From Crossiella sp. SN42 (lineage in GTDB: Bacteria > Actinomycetota > Actinomycetes > Mycobacteriales > Pseudonocardiaceae), in the NCBI RefSeq assembly GCF_023897065.1, contig NZ_JAMHIV010000018.1, forward strand, positions 62,001 to 126,000: 64,000 nt of DNA. Reading direction: 5' to 3'. Below the pieces are notes generated by a model, which was not told the DNA's origin, did no database searches, and saw only the letters and a program-made list of their open reading frames with translations. A program made the position numbers and the translations under genes. Positions 42,701-49,867 of the stretch are shown here, one piece after another (positions within the stretch are counted from its first letter, which is position 1; each line of letters starts with the position of its first letter).

Positions 42701-42866
42701 CGGTGCCGAAGAACTTGCGGGTGAAGATCGGCCCGAGCGCGCGGGCGTCGTCCATCGCGCTCTGCACCAGGCGGTCCGACGGCGAGCCCAGCACATCGCC
42801 GAGCACCGGCAGCCGGTTCGCCGGATGCGGGAGCGCCACTCGGTCCGGTGTTTCCTGAATGCCCAT
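39726..42866 (-). CDS. CYP102-type cytochrome P450 fused to NADPH-P450 reductase
   Basis: A 1046-residue self-sufficient fatty-acid-hydroxylase-type P450 like P450 BM3. The heme domain (1-460) has the I-helix AGHETTSG (near 273), ExxR in NETLRLWP, and FGTGERACIGRQFALHEATL with the heme Cys near 412. The FMN domain begins TVLHGSNLGTCRALAKEIAE (near 495), and the FAD/NADPH domain has RPRHYSISSSA and ISAGTGLAPFRG. The end is EDRYIEDVYAG, close to the BM3 terminus. ATG 42866 is preferred over GTG 42893. Family members hydroxylate medium to long fatty acids; the true substrate is unknown. It is divergent from a PAS/LuxR regulator over a palindrome. Confidence 0.94.
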   Translation of the reverse strand: MGIQETPDRVALPHPANRLPVLGDVLGSPSDRLVQSAMDDARALGPIFTRKFFGTEVVFVSGADLVAELADEDRFAKHVGNSLVTIRGLTGDGLFTAFNEEPNWAKAHDILLPAFAMSSMRTYHPTMLAVARKLIAHWDARVGESTVDVGADMTKLTLDTIGLAGFGYDFGSFDREDAHPFITALVRGLAFAQAKNRHIPGLNFLYRKDSEQFAADVEFLNGVVDEVIRERIASGDTSTEDLLGLMLNAPHPASGETLDEVNIRNQVVTFLIAGHETTSGTLSFALHFLAKHPAVLARAQAEVDALWGDAADPDPSFEDIGKLRYVRQILNETLRLWPTAAVFARQALRDTVIGGKYPVREGQPMLVLTPMLHRDPVWGDNVETFDPERFSPAAERARPVHAFKPFGTGERACIGRQFALHEATLLLGLLIHRFRFLDQHDYQLKVKETLTLKPEGLHLGLARRTERRRPAVTATGHTTAKAAGRARQGTALTVLHGSNLGTCRALAKEIAEAGEQRGFAVTVAPLDAATRALPADTPVVIVAASYNGRPTDDATQFWTWLNEAKSGELAEVRYALLGVGDRNWAATYQHVPTALDTRLAELGGTRLLARGEADASGDLAGAVTDWSEQLWTALLNEYGDPDAVSTVDAADGPRYAVRTLTGPVTAARDARHELRPMTVLETGDLADLAHPLGRSKRFLRIALPEGLTYRTADHLTVLPANDPAQVERAARILRVDPDAVLDITDRRPGRGALGLDRPVSARELLTHFVELHDPATPAQLAVLAANNPCPPERKALEALADRPDGRGVLDLLEANPACQLTLEAALELLPPLRPRHYSISSSAAAQPNAVDLMVSLLDKGSCRGVGSGYLTGLRPGDTVLAKVQPCREAFRIAPDTDRPVIMISAGTGLAPFRGAIADRLAAGNTTPALCYFGCDHPEVDYLHRSELEAAEAAGVVSLRPAYSQAPVQDQRFVQHRIAAEAEEVWRLLDSGAAVYVCGDGARMAPGVRAAFLDLHRKHTGGTAEQAESWLAGLIAEDRYIEDVYAG

Positions 42867-42948
42867 CTCGAATCCCCGATTTCGCTGTGCCACAGGTCGT
42901 TGTCTAGATCAAGACTGGCACCGGCGAGGAGCACGCCAGGGCGAACGC

Positions 42949-42966
42949 ACTACACAATCTTGTAGT
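42949..42966. promoter_or_regulatory. palindrome between the P450 and PAS/LuxR regulator
   Basis: ACTACA and TGTAGT are perfect 6-bp arms around CAATCT in the 122-bp divergent intergenic region. The spot is the most AT-rich in the region and lies 23 bp before the regulator start. The LuxR-type product of the adjacent gene is the natural candidate to bind. Confidence 0.5.
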
Positions 42967-42988
42967 ACTCGGCTAGCGTTTCCGCCTT

Positions 42989-44380
42989 GTGAGCGATCCG
43001 CTGTCCCGGCTCGGCCTGGCCGAGCTGCTGGCCGCCTCGGGCGCGCTGGCCGCGCTGCGGGACCGCGCCGGCCGGTTCACCTGGGCCTCGCCGAGCTACC
43101 TGGACCTGATCGGGGCCACCGCCGACCGGGTGGCCGGCAGCACGCTGGCCGACTGGATCGGGCCGGAACTGGCCGCGCCGGTGGACGCCGAGGACGAGCG
43201 GGTCTGGCGCACCGGCGAGCCGCTGCGCTGGCGGGCCGGCGATCCGGCGCCGACCGCGCTGGCCGGCGGGTCCGGGCGGCAGGTGTGGCTGGCCGGGCAC
43301 AAGCTGCTGCTGCACCCGGCCGGTGGGGAACCGTTGCTGGGCATGGTCGCGGTGGACGTCGGCGACTGGCTGGCCGACCGGACCGCGCTGGCCGTGGCCG
43401 AGCAGCGGCTGGCCCAGTTCGTGGCGCACGCCCCGGTGCTGGCCATGATCACCGACGAGCGGCACCGCTACGTCTTCTTCGGCGAGGCCGGGCACCGCTT
43501 GCTGCGCCGCCCGCTGGGCGAGGTGGTGGGGCGTACGGTGCCGGAGGTGCTGCCGCCGGAGCTGGCCGAGCAGTCGGTCGAGCAGAACGCGGCGGTGCTG
43601 CTCTCCGGCACCGGCCGCCAGGTGCGGCTGCGCACCGAACTGGACGGCCGAGAGGTGGAGTGGTCCGGGTACCGGTTCCCGCTGCCGCAGCCGGACGGGT
43701 CCCGGCACGTGGGCACCATCCTGTTCGACGTCACCGAGTTCCGCGCCGCGCAGCGGGAGGTGGCGTTGTGGCGCAACCGGTTCCTCACCCTGCTGGACCG
43801 GATCTCGGTGCCCACGGCGGTCTGCCTGCCCGACGGCACACTGAGCATGCTCAACCCGGAGTTCGCCGCGCTGCTGGGCAGTAGCCCCGGTCGACTGCAC
43901 GGCACCCTGCTCACCAGCCTGATGCAAGCGCGCGACCAGGAGAAACACGACCGGCTCATGCGCGAGTTCAGCTCGGGGAAACGCGGCAAGCGCACGCTGG
44001 CGGTGCGCTGGCGGCCACGGCGGGCGGAGCGGGAGCGCACCGGGGTGCTGACCATCCAGTTGGTCAAGGACGTGGAGACCGGGCTGCTGCTGACCCTGGC
44101 CGCCGACCCTGAGCAGCCGGAACCGGTGGTGCGGCCACCGGAAATCAGTATCCGGGAGGCGGAGATCATCACTAGGGTCGCGGCGGGGGACACCACCGCG
44201 GCGATCGCCGCCGCGCTCGGCCTGACCCCGGACGGGGTGACCTACCACCTCACCCGGCTCTGCCAGCGGTTCGGCGCGGCCAACCGTACCGCGCTGGTGG
44301 CCAGGGCGTATGTGACCGGCGTGCTGGACGCGTCGGCGTGGCCACCGGTGTGGCGAAGGAATGGAGCACCTTATGCGTGA
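42989..44380 (+). CDS. PAS-domain regulator with LuxR-type helix-turn-helix
   Basis: A 463-residue cytoplasmic protein with three PAS-like domains (starting near residues 15, 140 and 265: RFTWASPSYLDLIGATADRV, VLAMITDERHRYVFFGEAGH, LDRISVPTAVCLPDGTLSML) and a C-terminal LuxR-type helix-turn-helix (ISIREAEIITRVAAGDTTAA, LGLTPDGVTYHLTRLCQRFG). PAS domains suggest that a hydrophobic ligand or redox state is sensed. GTG 42989. Divergent orientation makes the CYP102-type enzyme its probable target. Its stop overlaps the acetyltransferase start by eight bases. Confidence 0.88.
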   Translation: MSDPLSRLGLAELLAASGALAALRDRAGRFTWASPSYLDLIGATADRVAGSTLADWIGPELAAPVDAEDERVWRTGEPLRWRAGDPAPTALAGGSGRQVWLAGHKLLLHPAGGEPLLGMVAVDVGDWLADRTALAVAEQRLAQFVAHAPVLAMITDERHRYVFFGEAGHRLLRRPLGEVVGRTVPEVLPPELAEQSVEQNAAVLLSGTGRQVRLRTELDGREVEWSGYRFPLPQPDGSRHVGTILFDVTEFRAAQREVALWRNRFLTLLDRISVPTAVCLPDGTLSMLNPEFAALLGSSPGRLHGTLLTSLMQARDQEKHDRLMREFSSGKRGKRTLAVRWRPRRAERERTGVLTIQLVKDVETGLLLTLAADPEQPEPVVRPPEISIREAEIITRVAAGDTTAAIAAALGLTPDGVTYHLTRLCQRFGAANRTALVARAYVTGVLDASAWPPVWRRNGAPYA

Positions 44381-45119
44381 GGAACTACTCGACGGCACGG
44401 GCCGGGTGGTCGCCCACTACGACCGGCGCACCCGGCTGGACCTGCCCTACGCCGCCGAACTGGAACCGGTGGACATCTCGGCCGAGGACCTGGTGCGGCT
44501 GCTGTTCACCGAGCGCAAGGGCTGGGTGTTCAGCGCGGGCCCGGAGATCTGCCTGCCGGCCAAGGCCAACGGCGGCACGGTGGTCCGGCACGCGCACGCC
44601 TACAGCTTCGACCTGCGCGAGCAGCAGGCCGACCCGGACTGGCTGAACCCGCCGCTGGCCGACGGGCTGCGGGCCGAGGAGTTCACCGCCACCCTGGAGG
44701 AGATCTTCCCCGCCTACCAGCGCGCCTTCCCGCCCGGCCACGTGGACCACGTGCTCGACGCCGAGGGCGAGCGGGCGAACTTCGCCCAGCTGCTGGCCGG
44801 GGAGGTGCTCGGCCCGGTGCTGCCGTGCAGCGGCCTCATCCGGGACGGCGAGGAGGTGGTCGGGGTCGTGGTGGTCAACGACCGGGCCGGGGACCCGCCG
44901 CTGCTGGGACCGTGGATCGGGCAGATCTACCGGGACCCCGCGCCGCGCTACCGGGGACTGGGCATGGTGCTGCTGCGGCGGGCGGTCGCGCTGGCCGCGC
45001 AGGCCGGGCTGCCCGCGGTCGGACTGGCGGTCACCGACGGCAACCCGGCGCGCTGGGTGTACGAGAAGGCGGGGTTCAGGCACGTGGAGGAGTCCATGAC
45101 GGTGCTCATCCCGGACTGA
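44373..45119 (+). CDS. GNAT-family acetyltransferase
   Basis: A 248-residue protein whose C-terminal 110 residues form a GNAT domain: VVGVVVVNDRAG, IGQIYRDPAPRYRGLGMVLL (acetyl-CoA P-loop RYRGLG), LPAVGLAVTDGNPARWVYEK and AGFRHVEESM. The N-terminal half is unassigned (KGWVFSAGPEICLPAKANGG). ATG 44373 is favoured over 44361 because GGAG sits at proper distance. The overlap with the regulator gene suggests co-translation. Confidence 0.87.
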   Translation: MREELLDGTGRVVAHYDRRTRLDLPYAAELEPVDISAEDLVRLLFTERKGWVFSAGPEICLPAKANGGTVVRHAHAYSFDLREQQADPDWLNPPLADGLRAEEFTATLEEIFPAYQRAFPPGHVDHVLDAEGERANFAQLLAGEVLGPVLPCSGLIRDGEEVVGVVVVNDRAGDPPLLGPWIGQIYRDPAPRYRGLGMVLLRRAVALAAQAGLPAVGLAVTDGNPARWVYEKAGFRHVEESMTVLIPD

Positions 45120-45165
45120 GTCCTCTAGACTGGGCGGGTCGGCAGCCGAGCACTGGAGGTGGACT

Positions 45166-45555
45166 GTGCGCACGCACGGTGTCCCGCCCCGGTTCGCGCT
45201 GCTCGGCTTCCTCCAGGCCGTGCTGCTCACCGCGCTGCTGGTGCTGGTGGCCGCGCCGGTGGCCACCGCGGCGCCGGTTGCCTTGGCGGACAACGAGGTC
45301 GCGGTCTCCACCCATCTCGGCGGGTCCACTTCGGACCACCGGGACGTCCGGCTCACCGCCGACCGGGTGGCCATCGCGAACCCGCAGGCGCACCAGCACT
45401 TCGCCGAGCTGCCCGCCGGTCTGCCGGTGGCCGAGCCCGGGTATCCGCGGCTCAGCCTCGACGCCACCGCCGACCAGGCGGTCTTCGCCGCCGCCGACGG
45501 GGCCGGTCCGCCGCAGGCGCCCACCAGAGGGCCACCGGCCACTCCAGGAATCTGA
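45166..45555 (+). CDS. small exported protein of unknown function
   Basis: A 129-residue protein with a hydrophobic N-terminal segment (LGFLQAVLLTALLVLVAAPV ATAAP) that looks like a signal peptide cleaved after ATA, followed by a polar, Ala/Pro-rich chain without Cys. GTG 45166 follows GGAGGTGG. It ends 51 bp before the fused secDF gene, and the two may form one unit. Confidence 0.6.
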   Translation: MRTHGVPPRFALLGFLQAVLLTALLVLVAAPVATAAPVALADNEVAVSTHLGGSTSDHRDVRLTADRVAIANPQAHQHFAELPAGLPVAEPGYPRLSLDATADQAVFAAADGAGPPQAPTRGPPATPGI

Positions 45556-45563
45556 CCCACTCG

Positions 45564-45580
45564 CCGTCCACTGTGGACGG
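45564..45580. repeat. perfect 17-bp palindrome between the exported-protein gene and secDF
   Basis: CCGTCCACTGTGGACGG has 8-bp arms about one central base. It includes a copy of the window-wide iterated palindrome. As a hairpin it could weaken read-through into secDF. Confidence 0.6.
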
Positions 45581-45606
45581 ACCTCATTCCTGGAGGAAAC
45601 TCGCCC

Positions 45607-47913
45607 ATGTCACGCCCTTCGGCGTGGCGGGGACTTCTCGTGCGCGGGCTGCTGTCCCTCGCCGTGCTGGTCACCGCCACCTACCTCGTGCTCAGCACCG
45701 CCCCGCGCCTCGGATTGGACCTGCGCGGTGGCACCCAGATCGTGCTGGAAGCCAAGTCCACCCCGACCGTCACCGCCGACGCCAACGCCACCGACCGAGC
45801 CCTTGAGGTGATCCGCCGCCGGGTGGACAGCCTGGGCGTGGCCGAACCGGGACTGGTCCGGTCAGGGGAGAACCGGATCATCGTCGAACTGCCCGGCGTG
45901 CAGGACCCGAAGGAGGCGGTGGCGGTGCTGGGCCGCACCGCCCAGCTGACCATGCACCCGGTGCTCGGCATGGCCGCGCCGGAGACCAAGCCCGGACCGG
46001 GCGAGAAGGTGCTGCCGGATGAGTCCGGGATGCCGTTGCGGCTCGCGCCGGCCGCGCTGACCGGGGAGAACGTGTCCGGGGCGAGCTCGGGGCCGGTGCC
46101 GCAGGGTGTGGGCTGGCAGGTCGGCATCGACTTCTCCGGCGCGGGCGGGGAGAGCTGGCGCAAGCTCACCGGGGAGGCCGCCTGTTCGCCGCCGGGTGAC
46201 CCGAAGCGGCGGGTGGCGATCGTGCTGGACGAGAAGGTGATCTCCTCGCCGCAGGTGGACCAGACGGTCGGCTGCCAGGCCGGGATGGGCGGCGGCAACA
46301 CCCGGATCACCGGCAAGTTCACCCAGGCCGAGGCCAAGGAGCTGTCGCTGCTGATCAGCGGCGGCGCGCTGCCCCTGCCGGTGGAGGTCCTCGAACAGCG
46401 GACCGTGGGGCCGACGCTGGGCGCGCAGGCGATCGAGGCCAGCGCGTGGGCGGCGCTGATCGGGATCGCGATCACCGGGCTGTTCCTGACCTTCGTCTAC
46501 CGGCTGGTCGGTTTCCTGGCGGTGCTCGCGCTGGCCGGGTACGCGGCACTGTCCTATGCCTCGCTGCTGGCCATCGGCGCGACCCTCACCCTGCCCGGTC
46601 TGGCGGGGCTGGTGCTGGCGGTCGGTATGGCGGTGGACGCGAATGTGCTCGTGTTCGAGCGGGCGAGAGAGGACTTCGCGGCCAGGAAGGGGCTCCCGCC
46701 ACGGCAACGGCTGAGCCGGGCCATGGCAGGCGGGTTCAAGGGCGCGGTGTCGGCGATCGCGGACTCCAACGTGACCACCCTGCTCGCCGCCGGACTGTTG
46801 TTCTTCCTGGCCACCGGGCCGGTGCGCGGGTTCGGCGTGACGCTGTCGGTGGGTGTGCTGGCCTCGCTGTTCAGCGCGCTGGTGCTGACCAGGGTGCTGA
46901 TGATCGCGGTGTGCGACAACGAGTTCGTGGCCAACCGGCCCTGGCTGACCGGCCTGGGCAACCTGGGCCGGGTGCGCACCTGGCTCTCCGGCCGGTTCAG
47001 TGGCCTGTACGCCAACCCGAAGCGCTGGCTGCTGGCCACCGGCGCGGTCACCCTGCTGATCGCGCTGGGCCTGGTAATCCGGGGCCCGGAGCTGGGCGTG
47101 GAGTTCACCGGCGGCAGGCTGATCGAGTACACCACCACCCAGCAGGTCAGCGCCGATACGGCCAGGGATGCCTTGCAGGCAGCGGGTTTTGACCGCACCA
47201 CGGTCTCCACCAGTGGCGAGAAGGAGCTGACGGTCAAGACCGCCCCGCTGGATGAGACCCAGACGGCGAAGGTCAAGGAGGTGCTGGCCGGGCTCGGCGG
47301 CGGCGCGGAACAGGTGCGCAGCGAGCTGATCGGCCCCAGCCTCGGCGAGGAGCTGCGCGCCAACGCCCTGATCGCCCTGGCCATCGCGGTCGCCGCCCAG
47401 CTGGCCTACCTGGCGATCCGCTTCGACTGGCGACTGGGCCTGGCCACGGTCGCCGCGCTGCTCACCGACGTGATCGTGCTGCTGGGCCTGTTCTCCTGGC
47501 TCGGGATCACCATGGACGCGGTGTTCCTGGCCGCCCTGCTGACCGTCATCGGCTACTCGGTGAACGACTCGGTGGTGGTCTTCGACCGGGTCCGCGAACT
47601 CCGCGGCCTGCGCCCGAGAGAACCGTTCCACCAGGTCGCCGGCACCGCGGTCCTGCAAACCCTGCCCCGCACGGTGAACACCGGCGTCGGCGTGCTCGCG
47701 GTGCTGCTGTGCCTGCTGTTCCTGGGCGACGGCTCCCTGGCCGACTTCGCCCTGGCGGTGCTGATCGGCGTGGTCGCGGGCACCATCTCCACAGTCGCCA
47801 CCGCCTCGCCGATGGCCGTGCTGCTGGACCGGAAGTCACCGGGCGCGGGCCGCCAGCGCGCCAAGCCCCGCCAGCAGACCCGCAGGCGCGTCGACTCCGG
47901 CGCGGTGGTGTGA
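45607..47913 (+). CDS. secDF: fused protein-export membrane protein SecDF
   Basis: A 768-residue single-chain fusion of SecD (residues 1-470) and SecF (470-768). SecD motifs: LGLDLRGGTQIVLEA near 37 and VEQ-type V-E-L-P segment IIVELPGVQDPKEA, then six helices with AVGMAVDANVLVFERAREDF. SecF motifs: GVEFTGGRLIEYTT and IGYSVNDSVVVFDRVRELRG. SecDF uses the proton gradient to pull exported proteins through the Sec channel. Actinobacteria normally carry separate secD and secF beside yajC and ruvB; neither neighbour is here, so this looks like an additional, fused copy. Confidence 0.93.
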   Translation: MSRPSAWRGLLVRGLLSLAVLVTATYLVLSTAPRLGLDLRGGTQIVLEAKSTPTVTADANATDRALEVIRRRVDSLGVAEPGLVRSGENRIIVELPGVQDPKEAVAVLGRTAQLTMHPVLGMAAPETKPGPGEKVLPDESGMPLRLAPAALTGENVSGASSGPVPQGVGWQVGIDFSGAGGESWRKLTGEAACSPPGDPKRRVAIVLDEKVISSPQVDQTVGCQAGMGGGNTRITGKFTQAEAKELSLLISGGALPLPVEVLEQRTVGPTLGAQAIEASAWAALIGIAITGLFLTFVYRLVGFLAVLALAGYAALSYASLLAIGATLTLPGLAGLVLAVGMAVDANVLVFERAREDFAARKGLPPRQRLSRAMAGGFKGAVSAIADSNVTTLLAAGLLFFLATGPVRGFGVTLSVGVLASLFSALVLTRVLMIAVCDNEFVANRPWLTGLGNLGRVRTWLSGRFSGLYANPKRWLLATGAVTLLIALGLVIRGPELGVEFTGGRLIEYTTTQQVSADTARDALQAAGFDRTTVSTSGEKELTVKTAPLDETQTAKVKEVLAGLGGGAEQVRSELIGPSLGEELRANALIALAIAVAAQLAYLAIRFDWRLGLATVAALLTDVIVLLGLFSWLGITMDAVFLAALLTVIGYSVNDSVVVFDRVRELRGLRPREPFHQVAGTAVLQTLPRTVNTGVGVLAVLLCLLFLGDGSLADFALAVLIGVVAGTISTVATASPMAVLLDRKSPGAGRQRAKPRQQTRRRVDSGAVV

Positions 47914-47915
47914 GC

Positions 47916-48758
47916 TCAGAGCAGTGAGGTGAGCAGGAAGGGCGCGTTGATCAGCCCGTGCACCAGCAACAGCACCGGGAAGTTGCGATAGCGCGCCCAC
48001 AGGTAACCGAGGAACATCCCGCGCACCCCGTGCCCAGCCAGCACGGTGAGCAGACCGAGGCCGATGCCGTGGTGGGACTGGATCCCGATGTGCCACACCG
48101 CCCAGAGCACGGCGGCCAGCACAATCCCGGGCCACAGTCCCAGCACGGCCTCCAGCCGCGTCTGCAACCAGCGCCGGTAGAACAACTCCTCGATCACGGC
48201 GTTGAACAGGAACACCAGGACCATGACCGGCACAGAGGGAATGATCCGGGACTCGGGATAGGCCCCGACGAGGTAGGTCAGCGAGAGGAAGACGACCGCA
48301 GGCGCCAGCGGCGCGACCCACCGCATCGGCGTCATGGGCAACCAGCGCTCCCGCTTGCCACCGTGCCGCCGCAGGTACCAGAACAGGATGAGCGGGACCA
48401 CGATGAGCAACAACGGTTTGACGGTCAGGAACCAGACCGGCCCACCCGGTAAGACCATGATGACCGCGTAGAGCAGGGCGATACCGGCGAGCCAGCCCGC
48501 TTCCAGCCGGGTCCGCTCGGGCTCGACGCGGAAGGGGTTGTGCCATTTGACCTTGGGCGGGACGACCCGGGTGACGACGATGGCCAGCAGCGCGGGCACG
48601 ATGAGCAGCCAGAGCGGAAGGGTGTCGTCGTGGTCGGCGGTGTAGTGCACCCGGAAGTGCCCGGTGAGCAGCAACAACAGCAGACAGCCGAAGATGATGG
48701 TCAGTCCGCCGACCAGGACGAACCCGCCGATCCGGGCCCAGTAACGCCGCTCTCCCAT
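47916..48758 (-). CDS. CPBP-family intramembrane metalloprotease
   Basis: About 280 residues with eight hydrophobic segments. The CPBP (Rce1/Abi) motifs are visible: FNAVIEELFYRRWLQTRLEA with the EExxxR pair, LWAVWHIGIQSHHG with its catalytic His, and a final HGLINAPFLLTSLL. Such proteases act in prenyl-protein or bacteriocin-immunity-like processing; the substrate is unknown. ATG 48758 is the more internal of two candidates (ATG 48770 adds four residues). Confidence 0.87.
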   Translation of the reverse strand: MGERRYWARIGGFVLVGGLTIIFGCLLLLLLTGHFRVHYTADHDDTLPLWLLIVPALLAIVVTRVVPPKVKWHNPFRVEPERTRLEAGWLAGIALLYAVIMVLPGGPVWFLTVKPLLLIVVPLILFWYLRRHGGKRERWLPMTPMRWVAPLAPAVVFLSLTYLVGAYPESRIIPSVPVMVLVFLFNAVIEELFYRRWLQTRLEAVLGLWPGIVLAAVLWAVWHIGIQSHHGIGLGLLTVLAGHGVRGMFLGYLWARYRNFPVLLLVHGLINAPFLLTSLL

Positions 48759-48854
48759 ACACACCAACATATCCGGCGGGGACGACAACGCGCTGCCAAC
48801 CCAGCTCTCGTCTTCTCCGTACGGCCTGGAGACTGCTGACCGCGCTTCCCCGCC

Positions 48855-48908
48855 CGAGGACATTCTTTTGATCTTCGGGGTTTCAGGCGAAGATCAAGAG
48901 CGTCCTCG
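48855..48908. repeat. long imperfect hairpin in intergenic region
   Basis: CTTTTGATCTTCG (48865-48877) pairs with CGAAGATCAAGAG (48888-48900) with one G-T type mismatch, and the stem continues outward as GAGGAC (48856-48861) with GTCCTC (48902-48907), around a 10-base loop. It lies upstream of the CPBP gene. The 48771-49188 interval holds this, the large inverted repeat that follows, and no gene. Confidence 0.7.
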
Positions 48909-48971
48909 CCGGACGGGCAGAGATCAAAGCATGGGGGGGAAAGTCAAAGTCAAAGGCAGAGACGCAGGCAG

Positions 48972-49133
48972 GTCTTGAGGTTCCCCATGCCCGTCAACCT
49001 TCCGAAATCGAACCACATCCCAGCGAGCAGCCGCCGTCACGTGGCGTGGCCTTGGCGGCGGTTGCTGTGAGCGTCTGCTCGCTGGGATGTGGTGCGATGT
49101 CTCCAGGTTGACGGGCATGGGGAACCTCAAGAC
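48972..49133. repeat. 162-bp near-perfect inverted-repeat element
   Basis: The outer arms 48972-49000 and 49105-49133 are perfect 29-bp inverted copies (outer end GTCTTGAGGTTCCCC). The inner arms 49012-49030 and 49075-49093 are perfect 19-bp inverted copies (ACCACATCCCAGCGAGCAG). An 11-bp mismatched internal loop separates them on each side, so the two 59-base halves match at about 54 positions. The centre (49031-49074) forms a smaller CCGCC/GGCGG stem. No target-site duplication is obvious. A miniature transposable element or an inverted duplication of a regulatory region are the two main readings. Confidence 0.85.
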
Positions 49134-49188
49134 TCGATGGACGTTTGAAAAGCCACACCGGCTGCTGGTCCCTGGTCGCGAGCCCCGG

Positions 49189-49857
49189 TCAATAAGGCAG
49201 CGTCAGTGCCTCAACACCGTCGACATCCGTCCTGATCCGTGCCCACGACCCGTCGCTGAAGTGCAGCCGGACCTGTCTGCTCGCCGACCCCACCGCCAGC
49301 TGCCTGCACCGTTCGACCCGCAGCAGTTCCGACCTCGGTGCCTCGAACTCGAACTCCAGCACCGCGTCCTCCGGTCGTTCGTGCAGTGGCGGACGGCCGA
49401 TGTCCTCCTGTAATCCGGTTGCCACGTCACGCACCAGCCTGCCGACTCCGCGCAGCACCTTGCCCACCGACTTCTGCCGCACCAACCGTTGCGCGGTGGG
49501 GCTCACGATCGGTTCAGCTCGCACCGCGGTGTCCCGGATGCGGAGTACCGCGATCCGTTCCGTGCCTAACGCCAGCCAACAGGCCTCGGGGGCTTGCACC
49601 GCTCGGTACAGGCGCACGGCTGGGCTGTCGGGTTGGCGGGCGTGGACTGCCGCGCCCCGGCCCGCCGCTATGTCGTCGTCGGACCAGGTGGCGGCGCGGG
49701 CGCGGGAGCGGGTGGTGGGGATTCCGTGGTTGTCCAGGCCTTTGACGTGGAATCTGCCGTTGGGCAGGGATTCGGCGCAGGCCAATGCCTTGAGGCGCTC
49801 GTTACCCAGCCAGTCCCGTCCGAGCAGCGCGAGAGCCAGGTTGTGGTTCCACTGCAC
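49189..49857 (-). CDS. hypothetical protein
   Basis: A 222-residue protein starting at GTG 49857 (QWNHNLALALLGRDWLGNER). The first 70 residues resemble no known domain. The middle (ACWLALGTERIAVLRIRDTA, EFEFEAPRSELLRVERCRQL) looks like a beta-rich PH-type fold, which I rate as a weak impression. No signal peptide or membrane helix. Its stop lies 56 bp from the large inverted repeat. Confidence 0.65.
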   Translation of the reverse strand: MQWNHNLALALLGRDWLGNERLKALACAESLPNGRFHVKGLDNHGIPTTRSRARAATWSDDDIAAGRGAAVHARQPDSPAVRLYRAVQAPEACWLALGTERIAVLRIRDTAVRAEPIVSPTAQRLVRQKSVGKVLRGVGRLVRDVATGLQEDIGRPPLHERPEDAVLEFEFEAPRSELLRVERCRQLAVGSASRQVRLHFSDGSWARIRTDVDGVEALTLPY

Positions 49858-49867
49858 GAACCGGATG

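Noticed and set aside
32133-42866. Secondary-metabolite gene cluster (FAD monooxygenase, P450, methyltransferases, MFS exporters)
   Set aside because: No synthase, NRPS/PKS, terpene or RiPP enzyme is present, and the tailoring-type genes are scattered among unrelated ones.
48924-49130. Small minus-strand frame MRFPMPVNLETSHHIPAS inside the large inverted repeat
   Set aside because: It is created by the inverted repeat itself, is mirrored on the plus strand, and has no start signals; kept only as an observation in the repeat finding.
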